DNA from: Bacteroidota bacterium
GTDB taxonomy: Bacteria; Bacteroidota; Bacteroidia; Cytophagales; Cyclobacteriaceae
Assembly: GCA_018266055.1 (NCBI GenBank)
Contig: JAFDYT010000005.1
Location: 496,001-560,000, forward strand
Direction of reading: 5' to 3'
Length of the DNA stretch: 64,000 nucleotides
In this document: one piece after another, positions 33,951-42,701 of the stretch
Layout of the letters: each line of letters begins with the position of its first letter
How positions within the stretch are numbered: position 1 is the stretch's first letter
The notes under the pieces: model-generated
What the model saw: only the letters and a program-made list of their open reading frames with translations
Told to the model about the DNA's origin: nothing
Database searches by the model: none
Position numbers and translations under genes: made by a program

Positions 33951-34997
33951 ATGGCCGACGCATCGTTATTTCTCAAAAACCTTTGGTATCTGGCGTTTCA
34001 CAGTTCCTTTCTTAAAAAGGGAAAATTGGTAGGCAAAGAAATGTTGGGAGAGAAAATAGTGATCGGACGCGATTCAAAAGGAAAAGTCTTTGCGCTACGC
34101 GACAACTGTCCTCACCGTGGTGTGCCGCTCTCCGGCGGATGGTATAAAGACGATATTATTCAATGCTGTTATCACGGCTGGACGTTCAATTCGCAAGGCA
34201 CCTGCACCAGCATTCCGGCCATGGCTCCGGATGGAAACTTTGATGTGTCGAAGATAAAGGTGTTTCAATATCCGGTGGCAGAAATTAACGATACGGTGTG
34301 GGTGTATATTCCTGAAAAGAAATTGCCCAACACGGTGCCCAACGAACCGCCGCCAAATCTGATCTTATCGCCCGATCTGAAGTTCAGGCACGTGGAGACA
34401 GTGACGATGCCCGCCGATATTGATCACTCGGTCATCGGACTGATCGATCCGGCGCACGTTACGTTTGTGCATCAGTCGTGGTATTGGCGATCAGCGAAAA
34501 AGCTGAAGCTTAAAGAAAAGAAATTCGAACCTACGGCTCGCGGTTTTAAAATGGTGCGTCATGCGCCTTCTTCCAATACCAAAGGATACGGCGTACTCAA
34601 AGGAGGCACAAGCACGGAAATCGTTTTTGAAATTCCCGGCATCCGCACCGAGCATATCCTGGTAGGTGACAAACAGATTGTGTCCATCACGGCGCTTACT
34701 CCCATCAACGACAAGCAAACCGAGCTCACGCATATTTTCTATACGGACATCGCGCTGGCCAACTGGCTGTGGTTTCCGCTCAGGCGATTGGGTAAGCAGT
34801 TTATCGGCCAGGACCTTGGCGTCTTTCAAAAGCTCAACGAAGGTCTTCAATCCAAGCCTACGCTTTCCCTGATCGGCGAACCTGACTTACAGGCTCGCTG
34901 GTATTACGAAATCAAACGGCTGTGGGCACTATCGCAACAAAACAATGAGCCGTTTGTAAATCCGGTCACACCCCAAACGCTGCATTGGGTAACTTGA
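33951..34997 (+). CDS. Rieske [2Fe-2S] ring-hydroxylating-type oxygenase
   Basis: 348 residues from ATG 33951; an upstream ATG at 33879 would add 24 residues without similarity to the usual start. The Rieske motif is CPHRG (C53, H55) and QCCYHGW (C72, H75). The catalytic half has IDHSVIGLIDPAHVTFVH, which holds the expected mononuclear iron ligands. It resembles the oxygenase subunits that act on aromatic or pigment-like substrates. No reductase or ferredoxin gene is nearby, so it must use a shared electron donor. Substrate unknown. Confidence 0.87.
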   Translation: MADASLFLKNLWYLAFHSSFLKKGKLVGKEMLGEKIVIGRDSKGKVFALRDNCPHRGVPLSGGWYKDDIIQCCYHGWTFNSQGTCTSIPAMAPDGNFDVSKIKVFQYPVAEINDTVWVYIPEKKLPNTVPNEPPPNLILSPDLKFRHVETVTMPADIDHSVIGLIDPAHVTFVHQSWYWRSAKKLKLKEKKFEPTARGFKMVRHAPSSNTKGYGVLKGGTSTEIVFEIPGIRTEHILVGDKQIVSITALTPINDKQTELTHIFYTDIALANWLWFPLRRLGKQFIGQDLGVFQKLNEGLQSKPTLSLIGEPDLQARWYYEIKRLWALSQQNNEPFVNPVTPQTLHWVT

Positions 34998-35113
34998 TCG
35001 GGTAGCCTCTCTCCATTCGCTTCCGCTGGTATAATTTCAAAGGGCATTATGCAACCTTTCGGAATTTCGTGAGTATATCTTGAGATTCCGTCCACTCCTT
35101 AATTTTTTGTTGC

Positions 35114-37501
35114 ATGATCAAAAGCTATTTGAAAGTCGCCCTGCGCAATCTCCTGGGCCACAAAGGATATTCCTTCATTAATATTTTCGGTCTTGCCATC
35201 GGCATGGCCGTTTCAATTTTGATCGGCTTATGGATTTGGGACGAACTCTCATACAATAAATACTACGAAAACTATTCGCACATTGCGCAGGTGTGGCAAA
35301 ACCAGTTTTTTAATGGCCACTTTGAATCGCAGGTATCCAACCCTCACCTGATGGGGGAAGAGATTCGTAACACCTTCGGAAGTGATTTCAAATATGTACT
35401 TCAATCGTCGTGGACGTCCACCCACATTCTGGCGCACGGCGAAAAGAAAATAAACAGAGACGGCAATTATTTTGAACCGGGCGTGACTGAAATGTTGTCG
35501 CTCCGAATGCTGAAGGGAACCCGCGACGGACTGAAAGACCCGCACTCGATTTTGTTATCGGCCTCCACGGCGAAAGCAATCTTTGGCGATGCCGACCCGA
35601 TGAATCAATTGATGCGCATCGACAATAAAGAAGATGTGAAAGTCACCGGCGTGTACGAAGACTTTCCCTACAACACCACGTTCCGGTCGGTGGGCTATCT
35701 CTTGCTGTGGGAATTGTATCTTATCAGCAACCCGTGGATAAAAAAAATGCAGGAGCCATGGGGCAGTAATTTCACACAAACCTTTGTGCAGTTGGCAGAC
35801 AACGCTTCGATGGAAGTAGTGTCAGCAAAAATAAAAAATGTAAAACTCAACAAGCTGACTGACGAGCACGAGCGACGCTATAAACCGGAAGTGTTTCTGC
35901 TCGGCATGTCCAAATGGCACTTGTATTCAGAGTTTAAGGAAGGCAAAAATGTAGGCGGACGGATTGAGTTTGTGTGGCTCTTTGGTATTATTGGCATTTT
36001 CGTGTTGCTGCTGGCGTGCATCAACTTTATGAACCTCAGCACGGCACGTTCAGAAAAGCGGGCCAAGGAAGTGGGCATCCGCAAGTCGATAGGATCGATG
36101 CGTTCGCAATTGATCGGTCAGTTTTTCAGCGAATCGTTGGTAGTAGCGCTGCTCGCTTTTTTTGTAGCCTTATTGCTGGTTTACCTGGCCTTGCCCGCCT
36201 TCAATGAAGTGGCCGACAAAAAGCTAAGCTTACTAATAGACAACCTCTGGTTTTGGGGTGCGGGCATTGGCTTCAGCATACTCACCGGCGTGATTGCCGG
36301 AAGTTATCCTGCCCTTTATCTCTCTTCATTTCAGCCGGTGAAAGTGTTGAAAGGAACATTTCGTGTGGGCAGGTTTGCCTCGCTGCCGCGCAAAGTACTG
36401 GTTGTTCTTCAATTCACCGTTTCAGTTATCCTGATCATCGGCACCATCATCGTGTTTCGGCAAGTGCAGTTTGCCAAAGATCGCCCGATCGGCTACGACC
36501 GCAATGGACTGATCAATATGTTTATGAGCACCAATGACATTCACGATCATTTTGATGCCGTGCGTGCCGAATTAAAAAACTCCGGCGCAGTGACGGAGAT
36601 TACCAAATCAGGAAGTCCCACAACCTCGGTGTGGAATAGCAACGGAGGTTTTGACTGGAAAGGTAAAGACCCGGAGTTGGCGGTTGATTTTCCCAACAAC
36701 GGTATTACGTTTGAATACGGCAAAACCGTAGGATGGGAATTTGTTGATGGCCGGGATTTTTCGCGCGATCACGCGACCGACTCATCGGCTTTTGTGATCA
36801 ACGAAGCAGCCGTACGCTTTCTTGGCTTCAAAAATCCGGTGGGAGAAATTCTGGTGTGGGAGAAAAAGCCGTACACGATCATCGGCGTAATCAAAGACAT
36901 GGTGGTAGAGTCACCGTATGAACCGGTGCGCGCTTCACTTTTTCACATCGACAAAGGCGCGGGAAATGTGATCATCGCAAAAATAAATCCAGAGATCAGT
37001 TCGCGCCAGGCTCTGGCTCAGGTGGAAAGTGTCTTTAAAAAATACAACCCGGCGGCGCCATTTGAATATAAATTTGTAGATCAGGATTACGCAGCCAAGT
37101 TTGGCGACGAAGAGCGCATTGGTAAACTGGCCAGCTACTTTGCAGGCCTGGCTGTATTCATCAGCTGCCTTGGTATTTTCGGACTGGCTTCTTTTGTGGC
37201 GGAGCAACGCACCAAGGAAATCGGCGTGCGTAAAGTGATGGGCGCCTCCGTTTTAAATTTATGGCAAATGCTGTCCAAAGATTTTGTGGTGCTGGTAGTG
37301 ATCTCCCTTATTCTTGCAATGCCCATGGCCTATCTGTTCATGAACAACTGGCTGAAGAAATACGAATACCGCACAGACATTGCCTGGTGGGTATTTGCTA
37401 TCTCGGGTGCAGGTGCTTTGGTGATTACCTTACTCACCGTAAGCTATCAATCTATCCGTGCGGCCACCGCTAATCCGGTAAATAGCCTTCGTACAGAATA
37501 A
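35114..37501 (+). CDS. FtsX/MacB-type ABC permease, lone copy
   Basis: 795 residues. One N-terminal membrane helix (YSFINIFGLAIGMAVSILIG), a large MacB_PCD periplasmic domain, three helices around CINFMNLSTARSEKRAKEVG, then a repeat of the same plan: second periplasmic domain and three C-terminal helices. It ends in NPVNSLRTE, a motif shared by all six such permeases in the window. No ATP-binding protein is encoded nearby, so a shared LolD/MacB-type ATPase must serve it. Typical substrates of the class are peptides or lipoproteins, or mechanical signals are transmitted. It is about 11.5 kb from the five-gene array. Confidence 0.88.
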   Translation: MIKSYLKVALRNLLGHKGYSFINIFGLAIGMAVSILIGLWIWDELSYNKYYENYSHIAQVWQNQFFNGHFESQVSNPHLMGEEIRNTFGSDFKYVLQSSWTSTHILAHGEKKINRDGNYFEPGVTEMLSLRMLKGTRDGLKDPHSILLSASTAKAIFGDADPMNQLMRIDNKEDVKVTGVYEDFPYNTTFRSVGYLLLWELYLISNPWIKKMQEPWGSNFTQTFVQLADNASMEVVSAKIKNVKLNKLTDEHERRYKPEVFLLGMSKWHLYSEFKEGKNVGGRIEFVWLFGIIGIFVLLLACINFMNLSTARSEKRAKEVGIRKSIGSMRSQLIGQFFSESLVVALLAFFVALLLVYLALPAFNEVADKKLSLLIDNLWFWGAGIGFSILTGVIAGSYPALYLSSFQPVKVLKGTFRVGRFASLPRKVLVVLQFTVSVILIIGTIIVFRQVQFAKDRPIGYDRNGLINMFMSTNDIHDHFDAVRAELKNSGAVTEITKSGSPTTSVWNSNGGFDWKGKDPELAVDFPNNGITFEYGKTVGWEFVDGRDFSRDHATDSSAFVINEAAVRFLGFKNPVGEILVWEKKPYTIIGVIKDMVVESPYEPVRASLFHIDKGAGNVIIAKINPEISSRQALAQVESVFKKYNPAAPFEYKFVDQDYAAKFGDEERIGKLASYFAGLAVFISCLGIFGLASFVAEQRTKEIGVRKVMGASVLNLWQMLSKDFVVLVVISLILAMPMAYLFMNNWLKKYEYRTDIAWWVFAISGAGALVITLLTVSYQSIRAATANPVNSLRTE

Positions 37502-37507
37502 TGGTTT

Positions 37508-38332
37508 TTAGCGGTATCTCGAACGGTAAACCTTTTTGTTGGCTTTGTTGTGAATGAGCCCGATGCTCACACCCACATCGACTGACATCTGACTGAGCAT
37601 GCTGGTATTCAGCAACGCCTGCGTGGTGGCATTGGTGCCAAGCGCCATCCCGTATTTTGCTTCACTGAATAAGTTCAGGAAACTTGTTCCTCTTCTCAAA
37701 TGCACTTTAAGGCCAACACCCACGGTGGCGCGCGCCGTAGTTATTTTTCCGGAGTAAGGTGTAGGGCTGCTGTTCACGAAAGTAGGCGCTGACGAAGCCT
37801 GGTCAGGATCGGCAGGAATGCTCGGTGAGTTTGGGCATTTGCAACTGCAGGAGTTTGACGAAGAGGAAGAAGCCAACGTAGGAGGAGGAGTGTAAATGCC
37901 TGATGATTTCACTGCTGCCTGATCGAACGCGATTGATAAGTAAGGCTCAACGATTCTGCTTTTGTTGTTGAACAATTGCATTGGAGAAAAATTGGTGCCG
38001 ATCTCCAGTGCGTCTGATTTGATGGTGCTCGCTTCACTGCCGCTGCTGCTGTATTTTCCAATTCTGATTTTTCCCATGATCAGCCGGCTCCCGAAAATAA
38101 TACCGTAGGATTGCCCGCTTTGGTTGACATGCAAACCTTGCAAAGTAGAAAGGTCACTTTTCATCTGAAAGGAGCGTGTGCCGTTAGTCGCTTCTACACC
38201 AAAGTAGAAGTCCTGAGGTTCAACAGGCATGCGTTGCGCGCAAGCCTTTCCGGAAACCATCAGTGAAATGATGAGTAAAATAAACAAGAACCACGAAGCT
38301 CCATTTATTTTCGTTTTGGTAGTTGTTTTCAT
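37508..38332 (-). CDS. Outer-membrane beta-barrel protein 2
   Basis: 274 residues with a signal peptide (to about KACAQ) and alternating beta-strands typical of a small outer-membrane barrel. It is paralogous to 39088-39870: both have a strand with EPYL and similar C-terminal strands. A Ser/Cys-rich insertion (SSSSNSCSCKCPNSP) lies in a probable surface loop. Third gene of a likely operon with the histidine kinase (36 bp upstream) and the first barrel gene. Confidence 0.72.
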   Translation of the reverse strand: MKTTTKTKINGASWFLFILLIISLMVSGKACAQRMPVEPQDFYFGVEATNGTRSFQMKSDLSTLQGLHVNQSGQSYGIIFGSRLIMGKIRIGKYSSSGSEASTIKSDALEIGTNFSPMQLFNNKSRIVEPYLSIAFDQAAVKSSGIYTPPPTLASSSSSNSCSCKCPNSPSIPADPDQASSAPTFVNSSPTPYSGKITTARATVGVGLKVHLRRGTSFLNLFSEAKYGMALGTNATTQALLNTSMLSQMSVDVGVSIGLIHNKANKKVYRSRYR

Positions 38333-38368
38333 AATGTTTTGTTTTTTTAAGTGATGGAACTGTGATAA

Positions 38369-39085
38369 CTAATTATTGGGAATGCTAAGAAACACGGAGG
38401 TGCCAACGTGATCCACCGAATCGATGAGCATAGTGGCTTTGATTTTGTCGAGAAGACCTTTCACGAGAAACAAACCAAGCCCGCCGCCTTTGGATTGAAT
38501 TGATCCGCGATGAAATGGCTTGAAGAGTTTTCGTTGTTCTGCTTCAGAAATTCCAATTCCGTTATCTGAAATTTCTACGCTTACGCTACCCCGGGTGACA
38601 TCCACCTGTACATCCACCTTTTTGATCTTTTTGTCAGGGTCACTAAAGAGAATGGAATTTTGAATCAGGTTTTTTAAGATCAGGTAGTGCAAGTGCCTGT
38701 CGCCAAACCATTTCATGTGTTCCGAAATTTTTATGGATACAGAGATTGGCTTTGATTCGATTACTTCGTTGTACTCTTCAAAAATTTGGGCAAGAAGTTG
38801 GTCAGGTTTGATCTCTTCGTCGGCCAATTCACGGCGCAGGTTGACGGTATAGTCTTCCAGCTTTTGTATCATCTCTACCATATTGCTTGCGCAGTTGTGA
38901 ATAAGATCGAGGCATCGTCTGGTTTCCTCCTTGGTCATGCTGTAGTTCGCAATACTCACCAGGCCTTCAATGGAAGTGAGCGGGCTTTTGAGATTGTGCG
39001 AGCAACTGTTGATGAACTGATCGATAATCGATTTGGCTTTGTCCAGTTCCTGAGTGGCTACTTCGGCAGTCGTTTTCATACACAT
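38369..39085 (-). CDS. Soluble histidine kinase between two barrel genes
   Basis: 238 residues from ATG 39085 (or ATG 39079). HisKA motif CSHNLKSPLTSIEG and HATPase_c motifs (LKNLIQNSILFSD, DNGIGI, GGGLGLFL); there is no membrane helix, PAS or other sensing domain, so the input must come from a partner protein. It starts 2 bp after the stop of the first barrel gene and ends 36 bp before the second, which suggests one transcript. Confidence 0.88.
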   Translation of the reverse strand: MCMKTTAEVATQELDKAKSIIDQFINSCSHNLKSPLTSIEGLVSIANYSMTKEETRRCLDLIHNCASNMVEMIQKLEDYTVNLRRELADEEIKPDQLLAQIFEEYNEVIESKPISVSIKISEHMKWFGDRHLHYLILKNLIQNSILFSDPDKKIKKVDVQVDVTRGSVSVEISDNGIGISEAEQRKLFKPFHRGSIQSKGGGLGLFLVKGLLDKIKATMLIDSVDHVGTSVFLSIPNN

Positions 39086-39087
39086 GG

Positions 39088-39870
39088 TTATTTGATGATC
39101 CCAAAATTGATACCCACTGATACCCACATCGGGTTGGCCACTGTGGTGCCTGCGAAGTTTCGGTTCGATGTGGTGGCATTAATGCCTGCACCATATCCTA
39201 CTTCGGCAAACAGATGGATGAATACGTCGTTGTTGTTTTCCAGTTGATACTCCACGCCAGCAGCCATGTTCATCTGGGTATACCCTGTTCTGCCCAGCAG
39301 CGGTTGTTCGGTAGTGCTGTAGTTGTACGGAGTAGCTTGTGCGCCTTGGTCAGACAATAAATACGTACCGAAATATTTGGTTTGCTGATACGACACGCCC
39401 GCCTGCAGATAAGGCTCAAAGCGATGATAGGTTCTGTTCTTCAACCGGAGCGGATACACACTGGCTGAAAGGCCGCCTTGCAGCATGGTCATTGTATAGG
39501 GCACTGAAGGTTCTGAATAATAGAGTCCGGCTTGTGCTTTCAGTTTGCCAATGGCGTTGCCCATCACACCGGCCAGGTTGGTACCGATGTAGCTCATGCG
39601 AAGTCCGTTGAGCTGACTGATTTTACTCTTCAGGTCAGATTGAGGAAAAGCGAGGGAAAGCTCACCGCCAAGATAGACTGGCTTTTGATGAGGCTTCGCC
39701 TTCTTCACGCTATCTTCCCAGGCTCTCACGCGCTGGTATATCTTGCGGTCGATGGCTTCTCTTGAAAATGATTGTGCGCGGAGCATGCATGACTTTAAGC
39801 TCAGCACGATAAACATGGCGAGAATGATCATTCCTTTGATCCCGTTCTCATTCATTCTTGCTTGTGACAT
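39088..39870 (-). CDS. Outer-membrane beta-barrel protein 1
   Basis: 260 residues from ATG 39870 (ATG 39855 also possible). A signal peptide ends near LRAQS. The rest alternates beta-strands with aromatic ends (GLRMSYIGTNLAG, FEPYLQAGVSYQQ, VFIHLFAEVGYGAG). First gene of the barrel-kinase-barrel unit. The 425-bp stretch between this start and the first channel gene holds no gene that can be supported, only a weak hairpin near 40018. Confidence 0.72.
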   Translation of the reverse strand: MSQARMNENGIKGMIILAMFIVLSLKSCMLRAQSFSREAIDRKIYQRVRAWEDSVKKAKPHQKPVYLGGELSLAFPQSDLKSKISQLNGLRMSYIGTNLAGVMGNAIGKLKAQAGLYYSEPSVPYTMTMLQGGLSASVYPLRLKNRTYHRFEPYLQAGVSYQQTKYFGTYLLSDQGAQATPYNYSTTEQPLLGRTGYTQMNMAAGVEYQLENNNDVFIHLFAEVGYGAGINATTSNRNFAGTTVANPMWVSVGINFGIIK

Positions 39871-40267
39871 AATTCTTTGGTTTTGTTGATTCAAACATGC
39901 ACCAAAGAATGCCTTCAGCAATCAGAATAGGAGGATTCCAAAAAATCAGAATTATCGCTTCAAAAGATGCGAATTTGGCCGTTTTGGCAATGTTTCAGCG
40001 AGTTGCGACGCGGATTACTCCGTGGGAGGGAGTATCACAGTAAGGAGGTTTCCTGAATGATGGGTCAGGTTTTTTCTGATGGAAACAGGGTTTTTTAGTA
40101 GCGAAATTGAACTTGAGACAATGCAGACGAAATGGGTTAGCCCAAAATTCCCGACTTCTTTTATGTGATAAAATGGTTTTTGGGGATTACTAACTCTTGA
40201 ATTTCTTGATGGTAAAATCAACTCAAGACTCGAGCTCCCGACGGTTCCTTCATAAGGATAATTTAGT

Positions 40268-40275
40268 ATTTTTGA
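40268..40275 (+). promoter_or_regulatory. Promoter -7 box of channel gene 1 (TATTTTTG)
   Basis: Matches TAnnTTTG and lies 20 bp before ATG 40296. It supports that start over earlier in-frame ATGs, which would precede the promoter. Confidence 0.6.
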
Positions 40276-40295
40276 AATACCTCAACCTAACCGCT

Positions 40296-41249
40296 ATGCT
40301 AATCAAAGCCCTTCGGCTCTTGCCTCTTATTTTTCTTTTGTGCTCGGTAAGTACGTTCGCCAAGTCAAAACCTGACACGGTAAAGGTTGGCGTGTACATC
40401 ATCAGTATCCACGACATTAATTTTCACGATAAGGAATATACTGCCCGTTTCTGGCTTTGGTTCACCTATGATTATAACAAGGACTTGGATTTTTCGAAAG
40501 AACTGGACATTCCCAATGCCAAGGATATTGAAATCAACCAGGTATTATCAGACACCATTGATGGGAAGATTTGGGTCCAGCTAAAGATGAAATGCACCAT
40601 GAAGGAAGATTGGCGGGTGCATAATTTCCCCTTTGATCAACAGCACCTCAAGATCATCATCGAAGATTCGAACCGGGATGTAAACAACTTGATTTTTGTA
40701 GCTGATGCAGAAGACAGCCGACTGAACCCTAACGAGGGACTTATTGGTTGGGTAGTTGAGAATTTTAAAGTTGTTGCAAACCAGAGCCCTTACGATACGC
40801 CTTTCGGAGACCCTCGCCCGGAGGTGAAAGGGCAGACGTACTCTTCGGTGGTCATTTCAATGGATATTGATCGCGAAGCACGCGGATTGTTTCTCAAGAT
40901 TTTTTTAGGAATGTATTTCGCCTTCCTCATCGCTGCCGTGAGTTTTCTCTCAGAAACCAACGAAGTAGAATCGAGGTTTGGACTGCCGGTGGGTGGTTTG
41001 TTTGCTGCCGTGGGTAACAAGTACATCATCGACTCGGTGTTGCCGGAGTCGTCGCAGTTCAGTCTGGTGGACATTCTTCACAGCCTCACCTTCTTCAGTA
41101 TTTTTGCGATTTTGATGGTGTCGGCTATCGCCCTGAAGCTGCACAACTATAACAAGATCGACAAGGCACACCGCATCAATAAGATCGGGTCGATCATGAT
41201 TATTATTGGCTATATCATCGCTAACATTTATTACGTCGCCAGTGCGTGA
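40296..41249 (+). CDS. Pentameric ligand-gated ion channel subunit 1
   Basis: 317 residues: signal peptide (to about TFAKS), extracellular beta-sandwich with the family pattern VKVGVYIISIHDINF, a tryptophan-rich WLWF strand, and HNFPFDQQHLKI, the prokaryotic equivalent of the Cys-loop without the cysteines. Four membrane helices follow (IFLGMYFAFLIAAVSFL, DILHSLTFFSIFAILMV, GSIMIIIGYIIANIYYV and the M2-like FGLPVGGLFAAVGNKYI stretch). Prokaryotic members include GLIC and ELIC; gating stimulus and ion selectivity are not determinable here. A close paralogue lies just after rnpB. Confidence 0.88.
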   Translation: MLIKALRLLPLIFLLCSVSTFAKSKPDTVKVGVYIISIHDINFHDKEYTARFWLWFTYDYNKDLDFSKELDIPNAKDIEINQVLSDTIDGKIWVQLKMKCTMKEDWRVHNFPFDQQHLKIIIEDSNRDVNNLIFVADAEDSRLNPNEGLIGWVVENFKVVANQSPYDTPFGDPRPEVKGQTYSSVVISMDIDREARGLFLKIFLGMYFAFLIAAVSFLSETNEVESRFGLPVGGLFAAVGNKYIIDSVLPESSQFSLVDILHSLTFFSIFAILMVSAIALKLHNYNKIDKAHRINKIGSIMIIIGYIIANIYYVASA

Positions 41250-41276
41250 CTGCACGGCGGATAGAAAGGAAAAATA

Positions 41277-41671
41277 AAAGCAAACCTGTAAGCCGGGTTC
41301 TGTCACCTGACGAAACCGCCAGGGAGCTTATCATTTATCTGGCCATACAGTCACCTGTATGATCGAGCAGTCTACCCAATCGCACCAGCGTGAACTCATA
41401 ACGAGCCGCTATGTCTTTCGAAGTGCGACCTATTTGACCTTTCAACCCGTAAGGTTTGCCATGCTGCTGACGTCGCCGCCAGCACGGTGGGCTCTTACCC
41501 CGCCTTTTCACCTTTTCCCAGGCGTTGCCGCCAGGGTAGTTTGTTTTCTGTGGCGCTATCTGTCGCTGACCTTGCGGTCAGCTCCTTCCCGTTAGGAAGT
41601 ACGGTGCCCTGTGTTGCCCGGACTTTCCTTACCGACGGTTGCCCGCCAGCACGATAAGCCGGTTTGCTTTG
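41277..41671 (-). ncRNA. rnpB: RNase P RNA
   Basis: On the minus strand the 5' part contains GAAAGTCCGGGC and the 3' end ACAGAACCCGGCTTACAGG, the two most conserved bacterial RNase P RNA segments. The P1 helix is visible as AAAGCAAACC near 41663-41670 pairing with GGTTTGCTTT at 41277-41286. The length of about 395 nt fits type A RNA. It is processed with RnpA to mature tRNA 5' ends. It lies between two paralogous channel genes transcribed on the other strand. Confidence 0.95.
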
Positions 41672-41674
41672 CGG

Positions 41675-41682
41675 CAAAGGTA
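41675..41682 (-). promoter_or_regulatory. Promoter -7 box of rnpB (TACCTTTG)
   Basis: A perfect TAnnTTTG box on the minus strand ending a few bases before the first nucleotide of the P1 helix, as expected for the RNase P RNA promoter. Confidence 0.65.
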
Positions 41683-41715
41683 CGACGCCTCAAGCCAAAA
41701 ATTCTATGTTATTTG

Positions 41716-41723
41716 TAAATTTG
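41716..41723 (+). promoter_or_regulatory. Promoter -7 box of channel gene 2 (TAAATTTG)
   Basis: A perfect TAnnTTTG match 24 bp before ATG 41748. With the rnpB box at 41675-41682 it makes a compact divergent promoter region and supports the chosen start. Confidence 0.65.
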
Positions 41724-41747
41724 ACTACCACCTTAAATCAACTGAAA

Positions 41748-42692
41748 ATGAAAGCCACGCATTTTCTTGTTTTCGCCTTGCTTACTGTGTCTTTGAGTTT
41801 GTCCGCTCAAAAGAAGGCTGATACCGTTAAAGTTGGTGCGTACATTATTAGTATTCACGACATCAATTTTCACGACAAGGAGTACACGGCGCGTTTCTGG
41901 CTTTGGTTTGTGTACAAAAACCCGAAGCTCAATTTTGCGCAGCAGATCGATATTCCTAATGCTAAAGAAGTTGAGATTTCGTCCGAGAGTCTTGATACAG
42001 TTAATGGGCAATACTGGGCGCAGATGCGGGTGAAGTGTACCATGAAAGAGAACTGGCGCGTGCATGATTTTCCGTTTGATGAGCAGCACCTGAAGATTGT
42101 GCTGGAAGACGAAGCGCTCGACATTGGCGATCTTGTGTTTGTGGCTGACACTGCCGAAAGCCGCTTTGACAATGTAGAAGCGCTGAGTGGTTGGAAAGTA
42201 GATTCGTTTAAAGTCAGCACAGGTATAGCCCACTACAACTCCTCGTTTGGAAACCCGGAGCAGGGAAGTCTGAAACAGAATTTTTCAAAGTTTACGATTG
42301 AAATGGACATCGACCGGAAAGCTGTCGGATTGTTTCTGAAGATTTTTCTGGGAATGTATTTCGCCTTTATGATCGCGCTCGTCAGCTTCCTGTCGGATAC
42401 GAATGAACTGGAGCCTCGCTTCGGGTTACCCGTGGGTGGATTGTTTGCAGCCGTGGGTAACAAATACATTATCGATTCGCTGTTGCCCGAGTCGTCGCAG
42501 TTTAGTCTTGTGGATATTCTTCACAGCCTTACTTTCCTGGGGATATTCTGCATACTTACGGTGTCAGCCATTGCGCTGAAGCTACACAACGGCGACCGCA
42601 TCGATACCGCTCACCGGATCAATAAAATTGGCGCGATCATTACCATTGTGGGGTACATCATCGCCAACATATATTATATTCTTAGTGCGTGA
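41748..42692 (+). CDS. Pentameric ligand-gated ion channel subunit 2
   Basis: 314 residues from ATG 41748, which starts a signal peptide (KATHFLVFALLTVSLSLSAQ). Same architecture and many identical stretches as subunit 1 (IISIHDINFHDKEYTARFW, KYIIDS.LPESSQFSLVDIL), so a tandem duplication with rnpB in between. The largest differences are in ligand-facing loops (NYNKDLDF against NPKLNFAQQ). The two could form a mixed pentamer or respond to different ligands (inference). Confidence 0.88.
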   Translation: MKATHFLVFALLTVSLSLSAQKKADTVKVGAYIISIHDINFHDKEYTARFWLWFVYKNPKLNFAQQIDIPNAKEVEISSESLDTVNGQYWAQMRVKCTMKENWRVHDFPFDEQHLKIVLEDEALDIGDLVFVADTAESRFDNVEALSGWKVDSFKVSTGIAHYNSSFGNPEQGSLKQNFSKFTIEMDIDRKAVGLFLKIFLGMYFAFMIALVSFLSDTNELEPRFGLPVGGLFAAVGNKYIIDSLLPESSQFSLVDILHSLTFLGIFCILTVSAIALKLHNGDRIDTAHRINKIGAIITIVGYIIANIYYILSA

Positions 42693-42701
42693 TTGAAACG
42701 G

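Noticed and set aside
40015-40221. 68-codon minus-strand frame in the gap before channel gene 1
   Set aside because: It starts with TTG, has no recognisable domain, signal or neighbour logic; treated as chance.
41359-41595. 78-codon plus-strand frame between the channel genes
   Set aside because: It lies inside RNase P RNA on the opposite strand.
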